Source: Syntrophaceae bacterium
Lineage (GTDB): Bacteria > Desulfobacterota > Syntrophia > Syntrophales > Smithellaceae
DNA: 41,599 nucleotides
Assembly (NCBI GenBank): GCA_003141615.1
Contig: PLMV01000094.1
Span: 1 to 41,599 of the forward strand
Direction of reading: 5' to 3'
The notes under the pieces are model-generated. The model did not search any database. It saw nothing but the letters and a program-made list of their open reading frames with translations, and was not told where the DNA came from. This document shows positions 25,038 to 33,031 of the stretch, in pieces; within the stretch, counting starts at the first letter, position 1, and the number at the start of each line of letters is the position of its first letter. The position numbers and the translations under genes are program-made.

Positions 25038-26825
25038 ATGGAAATTGTTGTAAAAAACGAAAAGTTGAAAAATTGGGTTAAGGAAGTTTCCGGGATGTGT
25101 ACGCCCGATACGGTATATTGGTGCGATGGCTCCAAAAAGGAATATAATTCCTTGATGTCGCAGATGGAAGAAAGCGGCATGGCTATAAAACTCAAGAAAC
25201 GAAAAAACAGTTTTTTGTTTCGTTCCGATCCATCTGATGTGGCCAGAGTTGAAAATAGAACCTATATCAGCACTCCCTCGCAGAGCGAAGCGGGCCCCAC
25301 AAATAACTGGGTCGCGCCTGATGAATTAAAGGCGACGATGAAGTCCCTTTACAAGGGGTGCATGAAAGGGCGCACGATGTATGTGATCCCTTTCTCCATG
25401 GGGCCTATTGACTCACCGATTGCCAAGATCGGCATAGAAATTACGGACAGCCCCTACGTTGTTTGCAATATGCACATCATGACCCGCGTGGGGAAAAAAG
25501 TTCTCAGGAAGCTGGGGAAGAAAGGGGAGTTTATTCCCTGCCTGCATTCCATCGGCGCTCCGCTTATGGAGGGACAGAAAGATGTTTCCTGGCCCTGCGC
25601 GCCCATAGAGAAAAAATATATCAGTCATTTTCCGGATGAAAATCTGATCTGGTCTTACGGTTCCGGTTATGGAGGCAACGCACTTTTAGGCAAGAAATGT
25701 CTGGCCCTGCGTATTGCCTCGGCTATGGCCAAACGGGAAGGCTGGATGGCGGAACATATGCTAATACTCAGGCTGACCAACCCGGAAGGCAAACAGTATC
25801 ATATCGCTGCCGCCTTTCCCTCCGCATGCGGCAAGACCAACCTTGCCATGCTGCAGCCAACCATTGACGGCTGGAAATGCGAATGTGTCGGCGATGATAT
25901 TTCCTGGATGAAGATTGGTTTTGATGGTCGTCTTTACGCGATCAACCCCGAAGCCGGATTTTTCGGTGTAGCGCCGGGTACGTCTTATGATTCCAATCCC
26001 ATGGCGATGGATACAATCAAGAAAAACGTCATTTTTACCAACTGCGCTCTTACCGATAAAGGCGACATCTGGTGGGAAGGCATGGATGGCAAGCCTCCCA
26101 AGCATGCCATTGACTGGAAAGGACGTGATTGGCCTGCGGAGAATAAAGAAGCCGCGGCGCATCCGAACGCTCGCTTCACGGCGCCTGCTTCTCAGTGTCC
26201 GGTAATCTGTAAAGACTGGGAAAAACCGGAAGGTGTTCCCATTGATATCTTTGTATTTGGCGGACGCCGCGCGGGTGTTGTGCCTCTGGTTAATGAGGCC
26301 TATAGTTTTGATCACGGTGTTTTTCTGGGCGCGACCGCTTCATCGGAAACGACTGCCGCCAATATCGGCGCGGTAGGGAACCTGAGGCGTGATCCTTTTG
26401 CTATGCAGCCTTTCTGCGGATATAACATGGGTGATTATTTCCAGCACTGGCTGGATATGGGCGACAAGCTTGGAAGTAGTGCGCCTAGAATTTTTTATGT
26501 AAACTGGTTCCGTAAAACACCGGATGGCCGGTGGCTCTGGCCCGGTTTTGGAGAAAACAGCCGCGTATTAAAATGGATGTGTGAACGGATTGAAGGAAAG
26601 GCTGACGCGGTTAAAACACCAATCGGTTTACAGCCAACGGCTGATGGCCTCGATATGAGCGGGCTATTCATTGATGCGCAAGATATTAAAGCGCTGCTTC
26701 AAATTGATATAGAGGCATGGAGAGCGGAAATTCCCGATATCGAAAAACACTTTGCTCAGTTCGGGGATCGTCTTCCCGAAAGGCTTAGAAAACAATTCGA
26801 AGCGCTTAAAGAAAGACTTAAGTAG
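25038..26825 (+). CDS. pckG: Phosphoenolpyruvate carboxykinase (GTP)
   Basis: A 595-aa enzyme catalysing oxaloacetate + GTP to PEP + CO2 + GDP. The GTP-type signature [13 protein letters not shown] contains the hyper-reactive Cys264 and the P-loop. [10 protein letters not shown] binds metal, and [15 protein letters not shown] and [13 protein letters not shown] are conserved in the GTP family. It starts 29 bp after ppdK with AAGGAAAT as ribosome site. Together the two enzymes link pyruvate, PEP and oxaloacetate. Length and motifs are normal. A strong terminator follows 10 bp after the stop. Confidence 0.97.
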   Translation: MEIVVKNEKLKNWVKEVSGMCTPDTVYWCDGSKKEYNSLMSQMEESGMAIKLKKRKNSFLFRSDPSDVARVENRTYISTPSQSEAGPTNNWVAPDELKATMKSLYKGCMKGRTMYVIPFSMGPIDSPIAKIGIEITDSPYVVCNMHIMTRVGKKVLRKLGKKGEFIPCLHSIGAPLMEGQKDVSWPCAPIEKKYISHFPDENLIWSYGSGYGGNALLGKKCLALRIASAMAKREGWMAEHMLILRLTNPEGKQYHIAAAFPSACGKTNLAMLQPTIDGWKCECVGDDISWMKIGFDGRLYAINPEAGFFGVAPGTSYDSNPMAMDTIKKNVIFTNCALTDKGDIWWEGMDGKPPKHAIDWKGRDWPAENKEAAAHPNARFTAPASQCPVICKDWEKPEGVPIDIFVFGGRRAGVVPLVNEAYSFDHGVFLGATASSETTAANIGAVGNLRRDPFAMQPFCGYNMGDYFQHWLDMGDKLGSSAPRIFYVNWFRKTPDGRWLWPGFGENSRVLKWMCERIEGKADAVKTPIGLQPTADGLDMSGLFIDAQDIKALLQIDIEAWRAEIPDIEKHFAQFGDRLPERLRKQFEALKERLK

Positions 26826-26835
26826 GTTTAACGAG

Positions 26836-26873
26836 AGAGCCGGAGCAACACCGTTGCTCCGGCTCTTTTTTTT
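26836..26873 (+). terminator. Strong rho-independent terminator after pckG
   Basis: A perfect 14-bp stem (26836-26849 with 26853-26866; AGAGCCGGAGCAAC against GTTGCTCCGGCTCT) with a 3-base loop, followed by an eight-T run. Confidence 0.95.
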
Positions 26874-26913
26874 ATTCATGACCGCACAGGTTTCATTTTA
26901 AAATTGTTGTATC

Positions 26914-27218
26914 ATACCATTTCGATTGGAAGCTACCGCCGACACGTCGTCACTTCCCGGTAGGGTAAAAAGTTATTTTTATTGCGCGCCCTTTGGTTGC
27001 GCACCCGGTCAAAGGATAACGAGGCGGCAAGAAGGAGGCGACGAGGCGTATTACACACGCGTGACCTTCAGGTTATACGTTGAGGACGCCGACGACGCAG
27101 CCAACAAAGTTAGCCAAAGACCGGGGGCGCATCCCGCAGGGGAGCACATAATAAATCAAAAATTTACCTTACCGGTAATTACTGCCTGCAAGGTGGTAAC
27201 TTACAAGCGAATTGGTAT
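26914..27218 (+). repeat. Family A MITE-like element, copy 2 (305 bp, longest)
   Basis: Terminal inverted repeats of about 27 bases agree at 22 positions (ATACCATTTCG... on the left; ATACCAATTCG... read from the right). The interior includes ACGAGGCGTATTAC and ACGTTGAGGACGCCGACGAC, shared with the element at 36598-36718, and CGTCACTTCCCGG, shared with 15382-15540. There is no convincing ORF. The 27218 end is also the last base of the crotonase stop codon on the - strand. It fills most of the gene-free gap 26874-27217. Confidence 0.8.
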
Positions 27219-27934
27219 CAGAACAGTTTCGCCTTCCCGATAAAATCCTGAAATCCTTCCCTCTCTAATTTGCAAGCATCATCAAAGGACACCTCATTCT
27301 GTTTCTCTATCAAGGCTTTTATCTGTAACATGATGTCGTAATTGACCGCGCATATGTCCTGCGCGATCTGTTTGGCCCGAAGCACTAACTCCGCAGGGGG
27401 CACCACCTCGTTAATAAGCCCGCACCTGAGCGCATCCTGCGCGGACAGCGGCTTGCAGGTGAACGACAACTGCTTGGCCATCCGTTGGCCAACCGAGCGC
27501 TGCAGTAATTGGGTCATTCCCCAACCCGGGTGGATGCCGACCTTCGCATGGGAATCGATGAACCGGGCATTCTCCGAGGCGATGAGAAAATCGCACTGCA
27601 TGGCAAGCTCGAATCCACCGGTGATTGTGTTGCCGTTGATAGCTCCTATGATGGGTTTATTGCAGGAAGCGAAGACATCCGGCATGTCTTTTCCGTCGCC
27701 CCGCGGATCAAGGAGATTATCCTTGCCGATGACACTAAGATCGATACCGGAACAAAACGACTTGCCGTTGCCGGTAAGGATCGCAACTTTTATATCGTTA
27801 TTGCGCGCCACTTCATCGATTGCGTTGTACAGGTTTATGAGCAGGTCCTGACAAATGGAATTGTGCCTTTCCGGCCGGTTCAGCGTAATCAACGCCAACT
27901 GGCCTTCTACGTCAAACAATACGGTTTTTTCCAT
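27218..27934 (-). CDS. Enoyl-CoA hydratase/isomerase (crotonase) family protein
   Basis: A 238-aa crotonase fold. NRPERHN near the N-terminus, SGIDLSVIG (CoA/oxyanion loop) and GAINGNTITGGFELAMQCDF with the first catalytic glutamate are present. The second glutamate of true enoyl-CoA hydratases (in QPE) is replaced by histidine: the segment reads IDSHAKVGIHPGWGMTQLL. That pattern is seen in a recognised subgroup of crotonases and makes simple hydratase activity uncertain. The start at 27934 has AAAGGAG seven bases upstream; the longer frame to 28039 covers the promoter and is rejected. The protein is slightly short: its C-terminus (GKAKLF) ends exactly at a MITE-like element whose last base completes the TGA. 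Confidence 0.88.
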   Translation of the reverse strand: MEKTVLFDVEGQLALITLNRPERHNSICQDLLINLYNAIDEVARNNDIKVAILTGNGKSFCSGIDLSVIGKDNLLDPRGDGKDMPDVFASCNKPIIGAINGNTITGGFELAMQCDFLIASENARFIDSHAKVGIHPGWGMTQLLQRSVGQRMAKQLSFTCKPLSAQDALRCGLINEVVPPAELVLRAKQIAQDICAVNYDIMLQIKALIEKQNEVSFDDACKLEREGFQDFIGKAKLF

Positions 27935-27982
27935 GACGTGACTCCTTTCACTGGGGATAAAAACTTTCTTTTTCAAGAAATA

Positions 27983-28011
27983 AGTATAGGTAAATTGCCA
28001 TTGTCTGTCAA
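27983..28011 (-). promoter_or_regulatory. Sigma-70-type promoter of the crotonase gene
   Basis: On the - strand TTGACA (28011-28006), 17 bases, TATACT (27988-27983). Near-perfect and 49 bases from the chosen ATG, which also supports that start. Confidence 0.8.
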
Positions 28012-28130
28012 TCACGGATATGACACCGAATTGCCTCAAATAAAATGTTACCGAAGGAGTAGATAAAAAAGGAACGTTGACTCATAAAAGATGTTACCGA
28101 AGCAAGATTCGGAAACGGAGGCATAAGCAT

Positions 28131-28286
28131 ATGAGTCCAAAGTCCAAACAAGAGTATTTTGAAGCCCTTCATAGGCGCTATAAAGAAGCATCCCGTAAAG
28201 AAAAGACTATTATCATCGATGAATGTTGCGCCATCTGTTGTTATCACCGGAAGCGCATTTCCTTTAGGAGAGCGCATAACAAATAG
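28131..28286 (+). pseudogene. Truncated N-terminus of an IS transposase
   Basis: The frame reads MSPKSKQEYFEALHRRYKEA, then SRKEKTIIIDECCAICCYHRK before losing sense and stopping. This is the usual N-terminal start of integrase-core transposases of the IS481/ISNCY-like kind ('SKxEYLEAIRxRYKxASKKEKxxILDEFCxxCGYxRKYAIRLL'). The frame breaks at the expected KYAIRLL. Upstream, ATGTTACCGAAG occurs twice (around 28046 and 28091), as expected near an IS terminal repeat. GGAGG precedes the ATG. Together with the crotonase promoter, this is the content of the 28040-28350 gap. Confidence 0.7.
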
Positions 28287-28305
28287 AACCTTACATTACC
28301 GGGAA

Positions 28306-28326
28306 TTTTCGCCAGTGTGGCGAAAA
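28306..28326 (-). terminator. Hairpin downstream of the APC transporter gene
   Basis: TTTTCGCCA (28306-28314) and TGGCGAAAA (28318-28326) form a perfect 9-bp stem with a 3-base loop, 25 bases past the stop of the - strand transporter gene. The flanking T-run is short, so it may be bidirectional or weak. Confidence 0.55.
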
Positions 28327-28350
28327 CTTCCTTTAGAATTGGATTTAGAA

Positions 28351-30333
28351 TCAAAGATTCACCCGAACCGGCAGAATAACCGTTGTGATGCCCTCCCACT
28401 GCAGGCGCCTCTGGATGGCGTTGGCCGTCTCGTTGTGGAGGATTCTCTGGAAGGGATGCTCTTGGCGGAAAACAAGCTTCCCCGTAAAAACTGACGATTT
28501 AGGAAACTCCTGGACAATAGCCTGGCAGAGGTTGGTCGCCGTCTCGACGACATCTGTTCCTACATCCATGCGATAATCAGCGGCGTAACCATAGGAACGG
28601 GCTAACTTGACGTATTTAGCGAGCTGTTCGGCGATCGATGACTTCAGGGCCTCAATCTCCGATGCGCCCTTAAAGGCGCCGGAATCAATCTCCGCCACGG
28701 CTACAAAGATGAAATTGCGATAGAGCTTGGGAAATTCCCGAAAAACGGAAAGCCAGGAGTGCAGGCCGAATCCGTTGTAACCGCTTACCAGAATAATGGC
28801 CGTCCGTTCATTCGTATTAAGTGGTTCCTCATTAGGAATTTGCCCGGAAGGAATTGAAGACAGAATTTCCTCGAGCTGACGCACGCCTTTCCGCACTTTC
28901 AGGTAATGGAGCCGGATCAGATAGCACAACCCAATCAGAATTGACGTGATGACCAGGGTGACCCATCCCCCTTCGCTGAACTTCTCATAAACCGTCACGA
29001 TCAATATAGTCACACAGAGAACCAAGCCAATGAGATGAATAACGATGTGTCTAGCCCAAGCTTTGTCTTTATGTCGGTTCTGGAAAAAAAACTTCGCCAT
29101 GCCGAATTGAGACAGGGAGAAAGTAAGAAAAACGTTGATGGAATACATAACAACGAGGGCCGATACTGAACCATGGGTATAGAAAAGCACCGCCAGAGAA
29201 GCCGCACCCATGAGGAGAACGCCGTTCTGCATGGTGAGGCGTTCCGATAGAGCCGAAAAACGCCGGGGAAGCCAGGAATCAACGGCCATATTGGCCATAA
29301 CCCTCGGTCCATCGACGAAACCAGCCTGGGCACCGACCATAAGAAGAGCGCCTTCCGAAAGAAGAGTAACAAGAGCCAAGAGACCACCCAAGGGCCAGCC
29401 GCTGAAGGTCCGGTCCGCCAGGATTGCATTCAGGGTTCTGCCTTCGGCGGGTTGAATGGAAAACAAAGCATAACAAAAAAGAAGGCCGGAAGCGGTGACG
29501 GCCAGTGATACAGCCAGATATACCATGGTGCGCTTACCCGTCTGCACCTTTGGTTCCCGCATGACGTTCATGGCGTTGGAAACGGCCTCGATTCCCGTAT
29601 ATGTTCCACCGCCCATGGAAAATGCCCGCAAAAAAATCGCCATGATTCCTATAAAACCAATTGTCAAGAGATCTTGATGCACACTTCCGCGGTATTTTCC
29701 CAAAACTGGTCCTATTTCACCCAAATGGGTTCCCAGACCATAGCCGATGAGGAGAATATGGGTGATTATAAATACGATGAATATGGGCGCGAGAAAAGTG
29801 ATGGATTCTTTTACGCCACGGAGATTCATCAAAACGAGCAGGATAATCAACCCCACGACGAAAGGCATCTTGTAATGCAAAAAGGCGTGGGGAAGGTAAC
29901 TGAAGATGGCATCCCCGCAGCAGGCAAGGGAAACGGTGATGGTCAGGATATAGTCCACAAGCAGTGCCGACCCGGCAATGACGCCTGCCTGAGCGCTGAT
30001 GTTATGGGTGGCGACTATATACCCGCCGCCGCCGTAGGGAAAATGTTCAATGATGCGGGAATAGGCGTAAGCAATAATGAACACCGTGAACGCTGTGGCA
30101 ATGGCAATAAAGATGGCCAGGTAGGTATGAGGGCCCAGAGCCTTGAAGGCTTCTTCCGGCCCATAAGAGGATGATGATAAACCGTCAGCGCCTAGACCGA
30201 TCCACGCCAGAATCGGGATCAGGGAAATTTTGTGAAAGAGGGACGGCTCATTGATATTCCGCGGCGCGCCAATAAAACGGCGTCTGATGCGCTCAAAAAA
30301 CGATTGTTGCGGCTTGTCATCATACATATTCAT
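28351..30333 (-). CDS. APC-superfamily transporter, KimA-like (potassium or amino-acid import)
   Basis: A 660-aa permease with about 12 membrane helices and a C-terminal soluble domain of about 150 residues. The first helix block (LAWIGLGADGLSSSSYGPEE) and FPYGGGGYIVATHNI...AGSALLVDYILTITVSL closely follow the layout of Bacillus KimA/YdaO, a c-di-AMP-controlled K+ importer, and its amino-acid-permease relatives. The C-terminal domain has the alpha/beta look of a universal-stress/KimA regulatory domain (TAIILVSGYNGFGLHSWLSV). The ATG at 30333 is chosen because it overlaps the upstream stop as ATGA; the extended frame to 30474 lies inside the neighbouring gene. Substrate is inferred only: potassium is my first guess, amino acids the alternative. 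Confidence 0.82.
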   Translation of the reverse strand: MNMYDDKPQQSFFERIRRRFIGAPRNINEPSLFHKISLIPILAWIGLGADGLSSSSYGPEEAFKALGPHTYLAIFIAIATAFTVFIIAYAYSRIIEHFPYGGGGYIVATHNISAQAGVIAGSALLVDYILTITVSLACCGDAIFSYLPHAFLHYKMPFVVGLIILLVLMNLRGVKESITFLAPIFIVFIITHILLIGYGLGTHLGEIGPVLGKYRGSVHQDLLTIGFIGIMAIFLRAFSMGGGTYTGIEAVSNAMNVMREPKVQTGKRTMVYLAVSLAVTASGLLFCYALFSIQPAEGRTLNAILADRTFSGWPLGGLLALVTLLSEGALLMVGAQAGFVDGPRVMANMAVDSWLPRRFSALSERLTMQNGVLLMGAASLAVLFYTHGSVSALVVMYSINVFLTFSLSQFGMAKFFFQNRHKDKAWARHIVIHLIGLVLCVTILIVTVYEKFSEGGWVTLVITSILIGLCYLIRLHYLKVRKGVRQLEEILSSIPSGQIPNEEPLNTNERTAIILVSGYNGFGLHSWLSVFREFPKLYRNFIFVAVAEIDSGAFKGASEIEALKSSIAEQLAKYVKLARSYGYAADYRMDVGTDVVETATNLCQAIVQEFPKSSVFTGKLVFRQEHPFQRILHNETANAIQRRLQWEGITTVILPVRVNL

Positions 30334-30677
30334 GCAATGGGATTGTCTATATGAACGCCATCGGCAACGTATCCGCAAAGGAAACCATGTTTGTCGTTCA
30401 ACTGTGTTCCCTTCTCGTCGTATATACCGATCGCAAAGTGCCGGGCATCGATCTGTAAATGGACGGTCTTGCAATCCGCCATTCTAATCTGAATCGGTTT
30501 GCACATACTCGGCAATCCTTCTTCATTACTGCCCGAGATATTAAGTTCGTATTTCCCCGGTTCCACATCAATCGTATTGGTTTTCAGGGGCAGTACGGTA
30601 CCCCGGTCTTGACCATTGAGTAAAATCGTATAATCGTCGTTGCGACTGAGATTTGAAAAAATGATTTTTGATGCCAT
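30330..30677 (-). CDS. Small hypothetical beta-rich protein coupled to the transporter
   Basis: A 115-aa soluble protein without signal peptide or membrane span. It has a PEGA-like or Ig-like beta pattern (YTILLNGQDRGTVLPL, then VEPGKYELNISGSNEEG). I do not recognise a named family. Its TGA overlaps the start codon of the KimA-like transporter by four bases, so the two are almost certainly translated together, and it may be a regulatory partner of the transporter. No clear ribosome site is visible. Confidence 0.7.
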   Translation of the reverse strand: MASKIIFSNLSRNDDYTILLNGQDRGTVLPLKTNTIDVEPGKYELNISGSNEEGLPSMCKPIQIRMADCKTVHLQIDARHFAIGIYDEKGTQLNDKHGFLCGYVADGVHIDNPIA

Positions 30678-30850
30678 AATATTCTATGAAAACAGTTTCT
30701 TAACAGTTTTTTATCTAATCAGTAATTCGCATTTTTACCTTTCTTTAGGAGGAATTGCAAGGAATTTGATACAACAACAGTATATGGCCGGGCACTGCCG
30801 TTCTTAATTCAAAAAAGCGAATTATTCCTGCGGTTGTATTAGGCAACGGG

Positions 30851-31420
30851 TTAAGTCTGTGCTGCTTTTTTTCCAAGCTCAAAAGCCTGCTTTCTGGCCG
30901 TTTTGTCCTTGATAATATCCCCCTTATCTGAGGCGGATGCCATGACAGCTCCGAGCCAGTGCATTTTTGTCATTTCCACTGTTGATTTAAAGCTGTGCAC
31001 GATAGGATCAGCCGTATGGACGTTCGGATCTCCGCAAACCGTGATCAGGCCTATACGCTTGCCCTTCATTCTGGGATAGTAAGCTTTCTGCCAATTCCAC
31101 TCTGCGTCAAAGAGAGCGCACCACCTGTCCATGTAAGCTTTCATCTGCGAGGTCATGGACCAGAAATAAACAGGTCCGCTGTGAATAATGGCGTCAGCAT
31201 CCAAAATCTTCTTATGGATCTGGAGCATATCGTCCTTAATCATGCAGATGCCGGTTTCGTTACACTTCTTGCAGTCTTTGCAGCCGGAAATTTTCTTTTT
31301 GTCCAAGATAATTTTTTCCACTTCCGCACCTGCATCCTTGGCACCGGCCAAAGCTTCGTCAAGGAGAATATCGCTGTTACCGCCGACTCGCGGACTTCCC
31401 ATAATGCCCAGTACTTTCAT
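30851..31420 (-). CDS. Iron-sulfur flavoprotein (flavodoxin-like NAD(P)H:FMN reductase family)
   Basis: A 189-aa flavodoxin-fold protein. GIMGSPRVGGNSD (residues 5-17) binds the FMN phosphate, and C47-x2-C50-x2-C53-x5-C59 is the compact 4Fe-4S cluster motif of the archaeal/anaerobe Isf family. SGPVYFWSMTSQMKAYMDR is the typical FMN-ring segment. Isf proteins transfer electrons and may reduce O2 or H2O2 in anaerobes. It starts 11 bp after the ImmA-type gene with GAGGATTAAT before the ATG, so it probably shares that operon and its redox or stress control. Confidence 0.9.
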   Translation of the reverse strand: MKVLGIMGSPRVGGNSDILLDEALAGAKDAGAEVEKIILDKKKISGCKDCKKCNETGICMIKDDMLQIHKKILDADAIIHSGPVYFWSMTSQMKAYMDRWCALFDAEWNWQKAYYPRMKGKRIGLITVCGDPNVHTADPIVHSFKSTVEMTKMHWLGAVMASASDKGDIIKDKTARKQAFELGKKAAQT

Positions 31421-31431
31421 ATTAATCCTCT

Positions 31432-32049
31432 TTATCCTAATATAGATATCTTTGCCGGTATATTTTCTTTTTTAATGCGGTTTTCAACTACAGGCGGATT
31501 AACGTCAAAGTAATCAGCGATTTCTATAGCGATATATGACCAAATGTCATCCGGTATTGATGCCAGTTTTTTGAATTCTTTTTTATGTTTGTTAACGACG
31601 ACCTTGCAAACATCAATTAGTTGTTTAGAAGGCACTAGTAGCTGACTGGCAAACCACTCGCCTTGAGTTTCAAACCAACTAATTTCTTCAGCAGGAATGG
31701 AAATTCTCCAGTTGGCATAATCAACTGCGGATTGAAAGGTCAGATCATCATAACATTTCTTGTGTAAAACATAATGCCCCAATTCATGTGCCAATGTGTA
31801 ACGGTACTTTTCATTATATTGATTAAACTGAACTTCATCTATATGAATGGCTGACATATCTTTACTCAGAAATCCATTTAAGCCATGATCTTTGTATAGT
31901 CGTGGAAAAGGAAAAATATCGAGTCCAAGCTTTAGTTCAATAATTTCTTCAACAGGTATCGGGATTTCAAATGAAGGATGGTGCTGTTGAAGAAATGTTT
32001 CTGTTCTCTTGCCAATTTCGATGTAGCTGAGATAGGGACATTTAAACAT
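31432..32049 (-). CDS. ImmA/IrrE-family metallopeptidase
   Basis: A 205-aa protein with the zinc-protease motif AHELGHYVLH (H88-E89-x-x-H92) and the usual upstream strand GFLSKDMSAIHID. Members cleave phage repressors or DNA-damage regulators, or act as the toxin-like partner of an adjacent XRE protein. The start codon overlaps the XRE gene's stop (TGATG), so the two are translationally coupled. The natural substrate is probably the XRE regulator encoded just before it. The C-terminal 60 residues look helical and may sense the signal. Confidence 0.9.
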   Translation of the reverse strand: MFKCPYLSYIEIGKRTETFLQQHHPSFEIPIPVEEIIELKLGLDIFPFPRLYKDHGLNGFLSKDMSAIHIDEVQFNQYNEKYRYTLAHELGHYVLHKKCYDDLTFQSAVDYANWRISIPAEEISWFETQGEWFASQLLVPSKQLIDVCKVVVNKHKKEFKKLASIPDDIWSYIAIEIADYFDVNPPVVENRIKKENIPAKISILG

Positions 32050-32420
32050 CAGCGTAGTTCTCTTTTGATAGATTTTATTAGTTTGTCAAGGTCTTCTTTA
32101 TCAAGCTTCTTATTACGTACTGTTCTAAATAATACAGGTAACGCGTTCATTAGTTCCTGATTAGTTACAATGTCGTTAGGTAGTCTGGTTATTGCCAGAT
32201 CACAAAAAGTCAACCATTCTTCAGAACCTTCTTTAATGCCTAAAGCCGAGGCATACTTCAAAAGCATCTCTTTTGATTGTGGCGGTTGGAACAGTCCTCT
32301 TTCAATTTTGCTTACATTGCCAGGATCGAATCCATTAATCCGGCAAAACTCCCTTAAAGTAAGGCTTTTGCTGATTCTCTTTGTCTTAAACAACTCGCCA
32401 AAGGTTTTTGCTATTGCCAT
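32049..32420 (-). CDS. XRE-family DNA-binding regulator (antitoxin/repressor type)
   Basis: A 123-aa protein with a helix-turn-helix at about residues 19-45 (LTLREFCRINGFDPGNVSKIERG). The C-terminal 50 residues probably dimerise or contact the protease. The ATG at 32420 has AAGGTGGTG just upstream; a GTG at 32432 would add only four residues. A perfect 8-bp palindrome over its promoter implies autorepression. With the ImmA-type protease and the flavoprotein it makes a three-gene operon. Confidence 0.9.
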   Translation of the reverse strand: MAIAKTFGELFKTKRISKSLTLREFCRINGFDPGNVSKIERGLFQPPQSKEMLLKYASALGIKEGSEEWLTFCDLAITRLPNDIVTNQELMNALPVLFRTVRNKKLDKEDLDKLIKSIKRELR

Positions 32421-32436
32421 ATAATTCACCACCTTT

Positions 32437-32459
32437 CTGTTGTATCTATTTTACAACAG
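32437..32459. promoter_or_regulatory. Palindromic operator of the XRE regulator
   Basis: CTGTTGTA at 32437-32444 and TACAACAG at 32452-32459: perfect 8-bp half-sites separated by 7 bases. The site lies between the -10 and the start codon and overlaps the -10, an ideal place for autorepression. Confidence 0.8.
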
Positions 32460-32475
32460 TTAATTGAAATGTCAA
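32448..32475 (-). promoter_or_regulatory. Sigma-70-type promoter of the XRE-ImmA-flavoprotein operon
   Basis: On the - strand TTGACA (32475-32470), 16 bases, TAAAAT (32453-32448), about 28 bases before the ATG. Its -10 overlaps the palindromic operator. Confidence 0.75.
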
Positions 32476-32602
32476 GAGTAATTTATTAATGAACAAAAGC
32501 GAAACGGCCATTGGGAAAATATTTATCTATAAAATAGTTAAAGAATTATATGCTTTAATATGTTAAAAAACATGCGGTAAAGAAAGAATATAAGGAGGAT
32601 TT

Positions 32603-32971
32603 ATGAAAACATTAAGCTTTGTATTAGTTGTTGCCGTCATGTTTTGTTTTGTCTCATCCCTTTCTTATGCCCAGGATGTACAAAAACAAGGTGCATGTAA
32701 AGCATATTATGAAAAATTCTGTAAAAATGTTAAGCCCGGACAAGGTCGGATAGCACAATGTATGAAGCAGCATGAAGGTGAAATATCGCTTGCCTGTAAG
32801 GAGCAGCTTGAGGCAGAAAGAGAAAAGGCGCGGGATTTTGTCAAAGCCTGCAAACCGGATGCGGAAAAATTTTGTAAAGACGTAAAACCGGGAAAGGGAC
32901 TAATCATAAGGTGTCTAAAGCAGCATCAGGCAGAACTGTCCGCAAATTGTGGTGGGTGTTTTACAAAGTAA
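32603..32971 (+). CDS. Secreted protein with two GLG1-type cysteine-rich repeats
   Basis: A 122-aa protein with a clear signal peptide (about residues 1-23, cleavage after SYA). The mature part has two copies of a four-cysteine repeat: C32, C40, C53, C65 and C83, C91, C104, C116. The spacing is 8-13-12 in both, and both have FCKxVKPGxGxIxxCxKQH. This matches the Cys-rich repeat of the Golgi glycoprotein GLG1/ESL-1 (Cys_rich_FGFR), also found in proteobacterial secreted proteins of unknown role. An additional C119 sits at the C-terminus. A strong AAGGAGG precedes the ATG. It is expected in the periplasm or outside, with disulfides; function unknown. Confidence 0.85.
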   Translation: MKTLSFVLVVAVMFCFVSSLSYAQDVQKQGACKAYYEKFCKNVKPGQGRIAQCMKQHEGEISLACKEQLEAEREKARDFVKACKPDAEKFCKDVKPGKGLIIRCLKQHQAELSANCGGCFTK

Positions 32972-33031
32972 TAAAAACGGTTAACAGTTTCCTGTTTCTA
33001 ATTCACCATAAAATAATATTGAGTGCTGCTA

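Noticed and set aside
26926-27243. 105-codon frame between pckG and the crotonase gene
   Set aside because: It is almost entirely the interior of a family A repeat; low-complexity, no ribosome site, and no protein-like conservation expected.
28159-28494. 111-codon frame over the IS remnant and the transporter 3' end
   Set aside because: It crosses a terminator hairpin and runs antisense into the transporter gene; composition is not coding-like.
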